Assembly: GCF_030253575.1 (NCBI RefSeq)
Contig: NC_080564.1
Location: 6,988,501-7,052,500 of the forward strand
Origin: Rhododendron vialii
Taxonomy: Eukaryota; Streptophyta; Magnoliopsida; Ericales; Ericaceae
Direction: 5' to 3'
Length of the DNA stretch: 64,000 nt
Under the pieces are notes generated by a model. The model had not been told where the DNA came from and searched no databases. It saw only the letters and a list, made by a program, of their open reading frames with translations. Below are positions 12,540 to 22,714 of this stretch, piece by piece. Each line of letters begins with the position of its first letter. Position 1 is the first letter of the stretch. Position numbers and translations under genes: made by a program.

Positions 12540-13895
12540 GAAGTTATTTATGCTTCTGCGGACTTGCTTCTGCATACTCATGTTGTCATGTGTACTGAGT
12601 TGTTGCAGAAGTCCGAGGGTAACAGAAAGGGGAAAATTTGCGCATGCTCGGTTACTGATACTCTGATCATCGTTAGGAACTTGCAAACCATTCTATGTTT
12701 GAATATTCTTCTTGCATACTATAAATTATAATCAATGCCTCATGCTCATGAACCTTAAGACTAGTTTACAAAAATTTGGCATATCAACTGCATTACATTT
12801 GGTGGATGAGGCCTACACACACACACACACACATATATATTCCTAATCGGGACAATGGTTAATGCAAGAACGTCATGTGGTGACGACCCTGATCGGGAAA
12901 AGTAGCCATAGACTCACAACTGAACATTCTTGGGCGTGATGGGCATCCCGTTGGTCACGCCCATGAGGGAAAGTTATTACACTCATCGCCTCTCTCCATC
13001 ATTTTGGTCTGGCAGGTACAAAAACTAACACAAATTTAACTACACAATTCTCATCAGAGATGTAGCCCACTATGCCTAGCATTGAAGAACAGCACAAGTT
13101 CTTTCTGCCCATCTATTGAGCCATAAAAAACCTGACAAAGTATTCAGACGAACTCCTATTTTTAACCTAATCCATCACGACTAAGTCATAACTGTTGGAT
13201 TTCTTGGACTATTTTCTCAAAAATCTTTCTTTCTATTCAAGATTTTTAGTAAGCCACTGGAGTGTATTTTCTAGAGCTCTTGCACACAAATTGGGAAGCC
13301 ATTGAAAATGCTCCAATGGGCAGCTTGTTGGCAGTTTTGCACCTGAATTTCGCAGTGAAGTCAGTGATTTGGAACCACGGCATGCCTATCGCGAGTGATT
13401 CGAACTGTCAAAGGCGAGTCCGAGGGCGGAACTAAATACATGTTGGGGTGGATTATAGCCCCTGTCAACTTTGAAAAAAACCAAAAAAATCTACATGTAC
13501 AATTTAGCTCAAATAATTTTAGCCCAACCCATTCGGCCATTCCACCCACCAACATATTTTAGCCCAGAACAGATTACATTCCTAATTTGCCAAAAGTGTC
13601 TAATAAAATGTACTTATATAAAAACTTGACTGAATAACTATAAGAGATCTATTCGCACCCGTCTGTCACCGTAGTAGGTAGCCGCCAACTGTACTAAAAA
13701 ATTTATCAAGTCGGTCATTGAGAGTCAAATACAGCGAACATCACTCCTGGACAAGTATCGTGAACTGCGGCCTGTGTGGGAGGGGGGCCTTGTACGGTCA
13801 TGCGCACAAAATTTATTGCCAGTCCACTTGTTGATGAGCCCATCTATCTACCTTCCAAATTCCAATTTAATGGCCCCCTCCTCCATCCACAACGT
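12540..13895. other. Gene-free stretch
   Basis: A CA/AT microsatellite lies at 12817-12840. No coding frame, RNA gene or recognisable element was found in the rest. Confidence 0.5.
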
Positions 13896-13899
13896 GATA

Positions 13900-14182
13900 G
13901 AAATGAACGGTGCTACAGTTCCCGACCCCAAAGAGATTCCGATCAGATCCGGACTCCCCTCCGGGCCCACTCCGGCCATCGGCCTGCCGATCCGAGACGG
14001 CCGATCCGAGCCGTCTAAAAATTCTAAAAAAAAAAAAACGAGTGGGCCTATGCGAGAATCAACGGCATCCGATGTGTGTAGGTGTTCAATCCAAACACTC
14101 CGATGGCCAGAGTGGGCCCGGTGGGGCGTCGGGATCCCATCGGGATCCCTTTGGGGTCGGGAACTGTAGTACCGTTCATTTA
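13900..14182. mobile_element. Foldback (long-TIR) MITE
   Basis: The left arm from AAATGAACGGTGCTACAG through CCCGACCCCAAAG is mirrored by the right arm ending CTTTGGGGTCGGGAACTG and CCGTTCATTT. Arms are about 85 bp and GC-rich, with GGGCCCACTC also paired. The centre contains an A-tract and GC-rich palindromic pieces. This is a typical non-autonomous foldback element. Confidence 0.8.
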
Positions 14183-14194
14183 GAAACCACTTTT

Positions 14195-14520
14195 ACGGAA
14201 CACACAGACAATAAACACACAAATTTTGCACAAATTTTAATGTGGAACTTACTACGGGTCTCACATAAATGATTCAAGCTGTTCATTAAAAGTAAAACAT
14301 TTTTTTAAGAGCTGCGAACAATCAGCTCAATCTGATACCTATAGGTGCTCGATCCAATCATCTAGGTATCGGATTGAGCTGATTGTTCGCAGGGGCCCTT
14401 AAAAAAATGTTTTACTTTTAATGAACAGCTCGGATTATTTGTGTGAGACCCGTAGTGGATCCTACATTGAAATCTGTGCAGTATCTGTGTGTGCATTGTT
14501 TGTGTCAATAGCACTGTTGT
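14195..14520. mobile_element. Second foldback MITE adjacent to the first
   Basis: ACTACGGGTCTCACATAAAT plus GTTCATTAAAAGTAAAAC on the left is mirrored by GTTTTACTTTTAATGAAC and GTGTGAGACCCGTAGTGG on the right. The inner arm GCGAACAATCAGCTCAATC is also paired, leaving a loop of about 20 bp. Total arm length is about 135 bp, so the single strand could form a long hairpin. Confidence 0.82.
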
Positions 14521-14711
14521 TTACCGAAGACCCACGAATGAGCCATTTGCGAAGCTGAATGATCCCAGCAGTCCGTTTTGGCTTTGGACAGTCCGGATTA
14601 CTTCGATGCACCTCCGTAAACACTATTCACGAAAACAACCGTGATAAAAGTTTTTCTCTTTACGGAATTAGCGTGAAAAGTCTCCAATTGACTAGCCAAA
14701 CAATCACGTTG

Positions 14712-14742
<31 letters not shown>

Positions 14743-15017
14743 TATCGGATCGCGTCGAACGTCATACCAGGATTTGTATGTGACTCCTGATTGCCCGGTC
14801 ACTATCTCCTCCACAACTTGCTCAGAGCCCCTCCAAATCGCTTTGCATTTATCATTATCTGATCCAGTCATCAACAGCCTGTCTAAGAATGGGATGGCTG
14901 CATGGTTACAAGGGATAATAAACATGCAGTTACTAGAATATATAGTAACAAACCAAATTTTTGGAATCATCAATATAACCACATAAACCAAAAAAAAATA
15001 GTGAAGTGATAGATGGA

Positions 15018-15093
15018 AGGTCCCACCGGGATTCGAACCCAGGTCCTCGATTCAAAGTCCAGAGTGCTAAACCACTACATGCACCATGGAACC
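15018..15093 (-). tRNA. tRNA-Gln (UUG)-like sequence, probably a pseudogene
   Basis: On the minus strand the acceptor arms GGTTCCA and TGGGACC pair (one G-T), the T arm CTGGG-TTCGAAT-CCCGG is intact, and the anticodon loop CTTTGAA gives anticodon TTG (15055-15053). The anticodon stem CTGGA/TCGAG has one G-G mismatch and the D loop is about five bases longer than in ordinary plant tRNA-Gln. A run of T residues lies about 20 bases downstream on the minus strand, as expected of a Pol III stop. The enlarged D loop and mismatch argue for a decayed copy rather than an active gene. Confidence 0.6.
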
Positions 15094-15239
15094 TTGATGG
15101 GCCCAATCTGTCAAGTTTTATCATTAAACTAATTGATTACAATCACAAGCATTAAGCGAAGGGGCTCGCTCTTAATCAGCCATTCCCACTGCCCTTTCCT
15201 AACAACTGGAGCACTTGTTCAAAAAAAGAGGAACTGTGG

Positions 15240-16016
15240 TTTCTTGTTTGCAGAATGGTGTTGCTAATGGAGTGATTACTTTTTTTTACTGTGGAATTCT
15301 GCAACCATTGTAACTGCTGCTTCTACTGTCATTTTGGCGCTTCTTCTGCTCTCAAGTGTTTGGTGCTGCTTCTGTTCCCAAAATTATGCTACTTCTGCTG
15401 CTTTGGTGTCTGCTTGGATGCTAATTCTGTATGCTGAAGCTGCCGGTTTCGGTCTCAAATTGATGGTTGCTGCTATATCTGGTTTTGCTGTTGCTTTTTT
15501 TGGATTGCTGAATTTCGGCACAAAAATGGTTGGCGATTCTCAGGGATTTTGTTATTAATACAGAAGTTCATAGAGGGAGGGTTGTTCTGGGGGATTGTTC
15601 TGTTCTATGGGATTAGCCTGGGGACTGGGGTCTTTTACTCCACTTTGTTGGAGGATTGTGTTTCATTGCCATTATGTATCTCTAATGGTTCCTCGCCAAC
15701 CCTCCCTTGTTTGGGTTTAGGATGGCGCGCGATTGTCCAAGACTCTCGTGCCAACCCAGTTGGGATGTTTGTCCTCGGTTTTGATGCCTTTTTTTTTCAT
15801 CCTTGTTCCTTTTGCATTACCTGCTGTTTCTATTTAGTAGTTTTCTTGTTGTGTCATGTGCGGCAATATCAACTCATGTAAATTTAAGCAGATGGAGTAT
15901 GAATGTGGTGGGCCGAATATTTTGAGGTCTGAACCGAGCAATAGGGCGCGGGTAAGCCTGTTGGGCCAGAAAGCGCTGGGCTGAAAGGTCGTCACTGGCC
16001 GGGCTTTAATCCAGTA
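15240..16016 (+). mobile_element. LINE-like 3' debris, first of two related copies
   Basis: A low-complexity CTGCTTCTGCTGCTT-rich part is followed by GCGCGATTGTCCAAGACTCTC, GCCAACCCAGTTGGGATG and later GCTGAAAGGTCGTCACTGG. The same motifs in the same order and orientation recur at 20400-20635. The T/C-rich coding-like text resembles non-LTR 3' regions; no intact enzyme domain is present. The open frames in this block are compositional. Confidence 0.45.
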
Positions 16017-16702
16017 TTCGCTTCGCTTCGCTTCACGCTTAGAAATGTATGGACTGTTAGAACTTTTTTTTTATTTAAAATACATATTTGATATTTAGGA
16101 TTAGAGAAAATCTCTTTAGCGGAGGGTTCCATGAACATTTGTTTACGGAGGTGAATCCGCGGCCATCCAAGAGTGTTTTGGAGGGTCTGGAGCAAACTCT
16201 TTCTCAAAAAAGTTTCATTCAAATCCGGATCATCTAAAGCCGAAATGGATAGCCGAAATTACGCGGCTCCGTGAATAAGTCAACCTTTTAAGATTAACTC
16301 CTCACCTAGTCACCTGTATTGTTTTACTGTAACAATAATAATTTAGTATTGAAATGTCGGTTACAAAATTAAGGAAATATTTATGCTCATCATGATTATC
16401 TCTACGTTCATGTCGATTAATTACTCCAATACATGTGTATCTCGTACAAGGGAATAGGAGAAGATACATCATACATACACATGTTCATTGAGATGTACAT
16501 AAATAGAGATACATACCAACGTTTGTATGAGAGTTCTCATTCTATTTTTTTTTTCTATGTTTATTAAGCAACTTGGTTCATGACTCGTTCAAACCTTTCG
16601 GTGATCGTAACCCCCGGATGAGGAAAGAAAAAGATAGAAAAGAGAAGATAGAGAGTTTTTGGAGGTTTTTTTCCCCTAGTTACGGTGAAAGATGAAAAGT
16701 AG

Positions 16703-16942
16703 TATTCCTTCCGTCCCATATTCTTGGTCATGTTTACTATTTGGGACCTCTAAAAAATTGGCTATATCTTTTAATTTAAAACAAATTTTATATTAAATAT
16801 GGATCTTGTTTGATCGATTAAATAATTTTATTAAACAAAGTTTTCGAAATCGTAAAAAACATTATAGACTGTAAGATATAAATAATTATTTGAGTGATAC
16901 AAAAAATAAAACATGACCAAAAATATGAGACAGAGAAAGTAA
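16703..16942. mobile_element. Stowaway-like MITE
   Basis: Left end TATTCCTTCCGTCCCATATT and right end ATATGAGACAGAGAAAGTA are inverted versions of each other, and both continue into a shared TTGGTCATG arm. The CTCCCTCCGTCCC-like end with a flanking TA is the signature of Stowaway elements. The internal sequence is AT-rich. Confidence 0.8.
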
Positions 16943-17071
16943 TAAATAATACACTTCTCTCTCTTGCAGATGAATGGATACAGAAAAGTGAAACTAGCGT
17001 CTGGTCTGGGGATAAGTGAAAATTATGACATTGGTTTGAGTAGGTCCGAATAAAATTATGAGAATTTTATT

Positions 17072-17313
17072 ACTTCCTCCGTTTTTATTTAATTGTTCAC
17101 TGTGATTTTGCCTATATTTTCAACGGTTTACTCTTTCGACGTATATTATATTTTATGTTTTTGAAATCATTGTCTTATAAATACAAAAAATTGAGATCTT
17201 TCAAACAATATTCATATTGCATATTTTTTGTAATATACGTCGAGAGATATAAATCGTTGAAAATGCACGTAAAACCGTAATGAACAATTAAAGAGAAAAA
17301 TAGTACTAGGAGT
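17072..17313. mobile_element. Stowaway-like MITE, diverged
   Basis: ACTTCCTCCGTTTTTATTTA then ATTGTTCACTGTG on the left is mirrored by GAACAATTAAAGAGAAAAAT at the right. Ends are more diverged than in the copy at 16.7 kb. Inner arms share TTTTCAACG / CGTTGAAAA and a CGACGTATAT motif. Confidence 0.7.
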
Positions 17314-17363
17314 GGGTCCGATAAAATCCAATAAAATCCTAGACTAGATCCTCGAATATTGAA

Positions 17364-17495
17364 GGGAAAATAACGGCCCATGACGTGTTTTGATAATTAA
17401 TATCCGTCAAACACATACTTAGAATATTTGTTAATGCTGAAAATATTTTTAGTAGATATTAATTATCAAAACACGTCACTGATCGTCATTTTTCC
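17364..17495. mobile_element. Small palindromic MITE (GGGAAAATGACGGCC family), copy 1
   Basis: About 130 bp with left end GGGAAAATAACGGCC and right end CGTCATTTTTCC, inner arms ACGTGTTTTGATAATTAATA and its complement. It is a diverged member of the family represented by the better copy at 18759-18880. Confidence 0.75.
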
Positions 17496-17499
17496 ATAT

Positions 17500-19561
17500 T
17501 TTTTAAGTACATAAAGTATTTTTACTCTTAAAACTTTCTACCTTCTGTTCATTTACCTTTCCAGTTTCCATTGCGCTAACCGAGGCCGTATGTAATTGAG
17601 TGTGTATTTTGGTGTGGACGTAAAATGTCTTTTTTTTTTGGTCCCACTTCTCGGTAAGGACAATCTTACCCTAACCAAGGAGATTCTGAAAAGAGAAGTG
17701 AGACAAAACCCCAACACGTGGTGTCACAGTTTACACGATCGGCTCAAAACAAAGTGTCGGGGTTTTCACCTTCTGGTGTTTCCTGTTAGTTTTTTTTTCC
17801 CCTTTCTTGCACTCATGCTATACTCGATCGAACCAAAAAAACCCCTTTTTCCTTGCACAGATTTCTCTACTTGGTTTCTATAGAAAGAGTTTTTATTTTG
17901 TGGGATTCTCTTGATTTCTTTCATCAATTTTTGCTTCCTCTCTCGTAACTTTGATGGTCCACGACACTATTTGGAGGGTCCCACCATTACTTTGAAGGGT
18001 CCTACTATCACTTGTGAGAGACAGTGAGGGGAGGATGTAAGAATGAACGTACAGTTGCTTGTGTACTTGGAAGCGTTTTCATTTCTGTTTAGTTCACACT
18101 TGTTCAATTTCTGTTTAGTTCACTTGTTTAGATTGTAGCCTCCAAGGTCGAATTGGATAAGTTTGAAAGGTTTATATGTGTAATGTGTAGTCCGTTAGGG
18201 CTCTGTTTGATGATCTGTTGGTGAAGTTGAAAACTGCTGCATATACTATGACAAGGCTATAAAAAAATGTGCAAAATGGGCTAAATTGTGTATTTCATTT
18301 CGGGATTATGTTAAGCCCTGTGTAAGTAAAACTTGTCTGTTGCTATTCTTTTCCAATCAATTTGCTAGTGAAGCATTGGTTTTGCGGGTTGATGCCGGTA
18401 CAAAAGTTCTCTAATGGCCTTGTTTTATGTCCAAAAATTTGCAATCTTAGTCTTGGGAAAAGATGGGATTTTATTCATATGATTAGCTTATTATTGGTGT
18501 CTTGATTATAGATTATGTCCACTAGAAATAGTTCCCGAGAATATTTTTGTTGAGCCATAAGAAAAATTGGTTCAAGGATTTGCTAATCGCAAGGAAGGAA
18601 AAGAAAACTGGAGTCAAGTCAATGGGATGAGCAACATTCTTTGCTTTTGTTTTGTTGAGTTAAGAAAGGAGATCAAAATGTTCATAAAATTCATTTGGTT
18701 GCTCATTAGAAAGAGCAAGGACAAGTAATTAAGTTCATTTTCTTCTACATTTTTATTTGGGAAAATGACGGCCAATTACGTGTTTAGATAATTAATACCC
18801 GCCAAGGACAAGCTAAGAACATTTGCTAATGCTGAAAATGTCTTCGGCGGGTATTAATTGTCCAAACACGTCATTTTCCCTTTTTATTTCCGACGACAAA
18901 ACCTAGATATCAGTTGGCAAAACCTTGATTAAAACTTAGCATAAAGTCATAAATTGCCATAACGGCAAAGCTCAACGTACTAGTTTTCGAGTCCTTTTCT
19001 TGCATGAAATATCCATGTTTTTGATAATCAAGGAATTGTGAATAGTTGTAATTCGAGAGTCGAACTACTATTTCCCATTAGATTGAGAAAAGAATGTGCA
19101 ATGTGCAATTTCTTTGAGAAAATTGGAAATGATATGATCTTTTTATCACTCCTATCTTCTTGATGCAGTGACGGTTTATTTCATATTTTGTTGTCATTCC
19201 TGTCTTCATTAAGGTTTATGTTCCTTTTTCTATTTAGGCTTGGTTCAACCTTTACTCTGTAGAATTCAATGGATCCATCATTTAAATTTCTCTCACCCCT
19301 AGAATTTATGTAGACAAAATGTGAAGGACACAGTATCAATAAGTATCTGTCTCCTGCAGTAATTCTTTTCTTTTCCCTTCATTTTATGCTTACCTAATGA
19401 GGAAATGCTTTTCTTTGGGTTGTATTTGTTATTTGCATAATCGTATACACAATCTACAAAAGTTCGTATATAGAAGCCCTCAAACTTTTTTTTGTTTTTA
19501 TTTTTGCTTTTACAAATGTCAATGGAAATCTTCTCTTCTTATTTGTGGCATTTTTCTCTAG
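17500..19561. other. Gene-free stretch
   Basis: Apart from the MITE at 18759-18880 there is no supported gene, RNA or repeat. Some splice-like and T-rich segments suggest decayed intronic sequence leading to the zf-XS fragment at 19562. Confidence 0.45.
18759..18880. mobile_element. Small palindromic Mutator-type MITE, copy 2, 9-bp target duplication
   Basis: Left end GGGAAAATGACGGCC and right end GACGTGTTTGG complement / TCATTTTCCC form terminal inverted repeats, with inner arms TAATTAATACCCGCC and GGCGGGTATTAATT. The nine bases TTTTTATTT occur directly on both sides. A 9-bp duplication is the mark of Mutator-like transposition. Confidence 0.8.
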
Positions 19562-19875
19562 GTATGAAGGGGCCTACAGTTCAGAGGAAGAGTCAGATCT
19601 CAGTGACATTAATTAGGAGTACAAGGAAAAACCTTATGAGGAATTGAGGACAGGGAAGTACTAAGTGCAGAATGGAAACGGTACAATCAGGTGCCCGTTT
19701 TGTGCAGGAAAGAAGAAACGAGATTACCAGTATAAGGACCTTCTTCAACATGCTTCTGGAGTTGGTACAATTGCGGACCGGAGAAAGGCAAAAGTAAAGG
19801 CAAATCACCTCAACCTCGTCACCTCTTACGCTTCCACCTCGTTTGCTAGTTCAGACTTCAAATACGTAGCCAATG
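19562..19875 (+). pseudogene. zf-XS domain fragment of the FDM/SGS3 family, broken
   Basis: After a TTTTTCTCTAG acceptor-like site the frame reads YEGAYSSEEESDLSDIN, stop, EYKEKPYEELRTGKY, stop, VQNGNGTIRCPFCAGKKKR, DYQYKDLLQHASG, KVKANHLNLV. CPFC with the downstream DLLQHASG and KANHL is the zf-XS zinc finger that precedes the XS domain in FDM/IDN2 and SGS3 proteins, which act in RNA-directed DNA methylation. Two in-frame stops before the finger and the absence of XS and coiled-coil regions show it is a relic. The next 180 bp carry a second copy in the opposite direction. Confidence 0.8.
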
Positions 19876-20053
19876 CAAGGTGATTTGCCTTTTCCTTTGC
19901 CCTTCTCCAGTCTGCACCTGTGCTAACTCCGGAAGCAGCTGAAGAAGGTCTTTATACTTGCACTATCGTTTCTTCTTTCCTACACAAACGGGCACCTGAG
20001 TGTACCGTTTTCATTCTTCACCTTGTATTTCTCTGTCGTCAGTTCCTCATAGG
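19632..20053. repeat. Inverted repeat of the zf-XS fragment (potential hairpin)
   Basis: Left arm about 19632-19810, right arm about 19878-20053, spacer 19811-19877. Outer ends pair CTTATGAGGAATTG with CAGTTCCTCATAGG; inner ends pair GGCAAATCACCT with AGGTGATTTGCC. By eye identity between arms is around 80 per cent, so a transcript through both would fold into a long imperfect stem. Confidence 0.85.
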
Positions 20054-20056
20054 AGA
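19878..20056 (-). pseudogene. Inverted second copy of the zf-XS fragment
   Basis: Read on the minus strand, KANHLALATYLKSEL is encoded at the beginning of the spacer and, further upstream, RCPF with a shifted frame, LLQ and KANHL; CTATGAGGAACTG, GTGCCCGTTTGTG, AGGAAAGAAGAAACGA and GGCAAATCACCT match the plus copy in order. It carries its own stop (GTGTAG where the finger cysteine should be) and small indels. Together with the plus copy it forms an inverted repeat with arms of roughly 177 bp and a 67-bp loop. Confidence 0.78.
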
Positions 20057-20392
20057 TTTCATGTTATGAAACCAACCCCGTGGTGTTTTCATGTTTTGGA
20101 CAGTTTTAATTTATATTGTGATGAGCTTTAGGACTTGCATTAATCAAATGGAATGATGTCATGTTGTTATTAGTCTGTTACTCATGATAATCGTAGTCAT
20201 AGGGTTGCTTCATCGCTGGCGTGGGCAACTCTCTCTACCTTTGCCTCCATCCGTGATAATGGTACCTGCATTCACAAATGGATATTTGTTAGTGCTTTGT
20301 ACTAGTAATTTATAAGAAATGCATATTTCGAGGGAAAATCTTTTTATTTTTGCTGATCAGGAGTGTTTGTTGGTCGGAAACATGGACTCTAT

Positions 20393-20640
20393 AACACATG
20401 GGAGGGCGCGTGATTGTCCAATACTCTCGCGCCAACCTAGTTGGGATGGTTGTTCTTGACTGTGATGCCTTCTTATCCTTGTTCCTTTTAGTCTTTGTAT
20501 CTATATCGTTCGAAGATTGGTAAAATGTTCCATTCCGCTGTGCTAAAAAAAACAACTTAAGACTACTGGATCATGCTGCTGATGGAGTATGAAACCGGTG
20601 GGCTGAAAGGTCGTCACTGGCCGGGCTCTAATCCAGTAGT
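20393..20640 (+). mobile_element. LINE-like debris, second copy
   Basis: GCGTGATTGTCCAATACTCTC, GCCAACCTAGTTGGGATG, TGTGATGCCTTC and then GCTGAAAGGTCGTCACTGG match the block at 15715-16016 in order and orientation, with a deletion in the middle. The two copies enclose about 4.4 kb that includes the zf-XS inverted repeat. Confidence 0.6.
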
Positions 20641-21078
20641 TGTTACACTGGTGGAATAGCGTTAGTTTCATAGGATGTCTTGGCAAATATGGTTTCAGAC
20701 CACAAAGGTATCTTATGCTGTAGTATAATTTAGAGGTGCTCCTCCTTGAAAACGTTTTACTTCCATTTCTGAGATGTTTTTCCAATATTTCCTCTCCTTA
20801 TCAATGATTGCAATTGATCAACTGTAAAATTTCAACAGGAAAATTTGAAAAGAAGACCAGTTAACAAACAATAAGCAAAAGAAGTTCGCGTAATCTCGTT
20901 TTTTTTTTGAGTCTAGTTTTACTTCTTCGTTCATTTCGTCTAAGACGGACAGAAAAAGTACAAATAAAAGCGATGGAAAGCAAAGAGTTGCTACCCCTTT
21001 GCTCATGTTGCAAACATGACTTTTGCGACAAATAACTAAATAAGACGTGATAATGGAACGAGCATATTGCTCAAGTGA

Positions 21079-22476
21079 CTAAAATGACTTCTTCCAAATC
21101 TCTATAACTTCCATTAACCCCTTCTCGGATCCCCCACCATCTCCCACTGCTCTTCTAGCCTCTTCTCCAACACACTTTGCTTTAGCTTTCACCAATTCAT
21201 TCCCCATTATGTCCCTAACTTTCTCTGCAATTTCCTCTCCCTTAACCACCACCTCTCCTCCTCCCCACCCCCACGCCTCCGCCCACAACCCCATCCCAAT
21301 CCTCTCCACCACAAAAGCATTCATCTTCTGATCCCCATGTTGTGGCCAAGCCAGTATAGGCACCCCGTTCCACATCGCCTCGGTCACTGAGTTCCACCCA
21401 CAATGACTCAAGAACCCTCCAACTGCTTTGTGACTCATTACCTCCTCTTGATTCACCCAATTCTTCACCACCAATCCTCTTTCCTTCACCCTCTCCATAA
21501 ACCCATCTCCCACAACTTCACCCAGTTCCCCTCCATCTTCTCTGTCCACTTTCTTTTCCTTCACCACCCACAAAAACCTACATCCACTCCTCTCCAACCC
21601 ATCACCCAATTCTCTAATCTGCTCCCTTGACATGGCAGTTCTGCTCCCAAAACTCACGTACAAAACTGACCCATCTGGTTGATCATCAAGCCATGGTACT
21701 GACTGGGTCCTTTCAATACCCAATAGAGGAAATGGGCCAATTGCAGTCACCCTTGGTAGCCCATTTACTACTTTCCCATCATTAAGTGCTCCCAAGGAAT
21801 CCTGCTCAATGGTCTGAAATGTGTTTACCAGGATTCCATCTGATTGTATCATCTTCTTCCCATTCTCTATGATTTGGGTTCGCAAAAGGTTAGGCGTGTC
21901 TGAGAGTAGTGGTGGGGGAATCCTTGATTTCGGTATCGATTGCAGACCAGTTTGAAAGTAATCCTCTGTTTTAGTATTGTTTGGAGCTTTTGAGCCAACT
22001 GTGGCGTGGAATGACACAAAAAGTGTCAACATTTGAGCTGATGAAGTGAACAAAATGTAGTTGGGAAGGTTAAGAGATTGGGTGACTGGAATGACTGTGG
22101 AGGCCAAGCTCATGTCTGTGACAAGAGCAGAGAGAGGCGGCGATAATGAGGAGAGAAGCGGTTTCAGAAGATGGGATGATAAGCGAATCGCTTCGTATTT
22201 GACGTAGAAAGGATCTTCTGAATTGTCACAAGTAGCATTGTTCAACGGGAGGAGATTGAGTTGCTTTGGAGTGATGTGAGGGAAAGTGGAGAAGAAGTGA
22301 GAGAGAGTTTGTGACTCGGCTAGCGAGATAGTTGGGTGAGTAGTGATGAGGGTAATCTGGACACCGTGTTGGGCTAGCGAAACAGCGAACCGGAGGAAAG
22401 GTGTTAGATGACCCATGCCGGAGCTGGGAAGGAGAGCTACATGAGGAGCTGGATTTTGGTTTTGGGAGTTTGACAT
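21079..22476 (-). CDS. UDP-glycosyltransferase, UGT708-like (putative C-glucosyltransferase)
   Basis: Single-exon gene of 465 aa, a usual length for family-1 plant UGTs. The N-terminal domain starts with PHVALLPSSGMGHLTPFLR; H23 in GMGH is the expected catalytic histidine and D121 its partner. The C-terminal domain carries the 44-residue PSPG sugar-donor box at 340-383, beginning WVNQEEV, with HCGWNS in the middle and ending WPQHGDQ (final D382-Q383). The SxGMGHLxPF start, the VVKNWVNQEEV text and the WPQHGDQ end resemble the UGT708 group, several members of which make C-glucosides of 2-hydroxyflavanones or related phenolics. The enzyme would be cytosolic and use a UDP-sugar, probably UDP-glucose; the acceptor cannot be told from sequence. 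No frameshift or stop; the gene looks intact. A truncated relative lies 2.7 kb upstream (25155-25390). Confidence 0.93.
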   Translation of the reverse strand: MSNSQNQNPAPHVALLPSSGMGHLTPFLRFAVSLAQHGVQITLITTHPTISLAESQTLSHFFSTFPHITPKQLNLLPLNNATCDNSEDPFYVKYEAIRLSSHLLKPLLSSLSPPLSALVTDMSLASTVIPVTQSLNLPNYILFTSSAQMLTLFVSFHATVGSKAPNNTKTEDYFQTGLQSIPKSRIPPPLLSDTPNLLRTQIIENGKKMIQSDGILVNTFQTIEQDSLGALNDGKVVNGLPRVTAIGPFPLLGIERTQSVPWLDDQPDGSVLYVSFGSRTAMSREQIRELGDGLERSGCRFLWVVKEKKVDREDGGELGEVVGDGFMERVKERGLVVKNWVNQEEVMSHKAVGGFLSHCGWNSVTEAMWNGVPILAWPQHGDQKMNAFVVERIGMGLWAEAWGWGGGEVVVKGEEIAEKVRDIMGNELVKAKAKCVGEEARRAVGDGGGSEKGLMEVIEIWKKSF

Positions 22477-22714
22477 TTTCAGGTGGAAAACACTCTAATC
22501 GTGACTATATATCGATGTGATCGACTCGTTCGAATCCTGCTGCTCAAGTAAGTATTCTAGGCATAAATATGCTAAGAATTTGTACATGGTCAAATGTGGC
22601 AACTGCTGCTAGAATTCCATGTGTGGTGATGTTTTCTTGTTCAGCAAGATGTGTGAGATTTTCCTGCTTTAATTCAACAGTCATGACTCATGACTATAGT
22701 GTTGATTATCCATT
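22477..22714. promoter_or_regulatory. Upstream region of the UGT gene
   Basis: The promoter of the minus-strand UGT should lie here. On the coding strand a TATATA-like ATATATAG occurs about 30 bases before the start codon (near 22507), close enough that it may lie in the transcript rather than be its TATA box. No other element is assigned. Confidence 0.35.

Noticed and set aside
12125-12541. 138-codon frame rich in K, I and S
   Set aside because: It is produced by the GAGCTCGGCTCG repeat and the AAATCAGTAAAC tandem repeat; no domain.
15334-15881. Two hydrophobic frames that look like small membrane proteins
   Set aside because: Caused by a CTGCTTCTG-rich low-complexity segment typical of non-LTR 3' regions; no start context or conservation that I can see.
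19665-19883. zf-XS frame as a small functional gene
   Set aside because: Stops precede the finger, the XS domain and coiled coil are missing, and an inverted broken copy follows.
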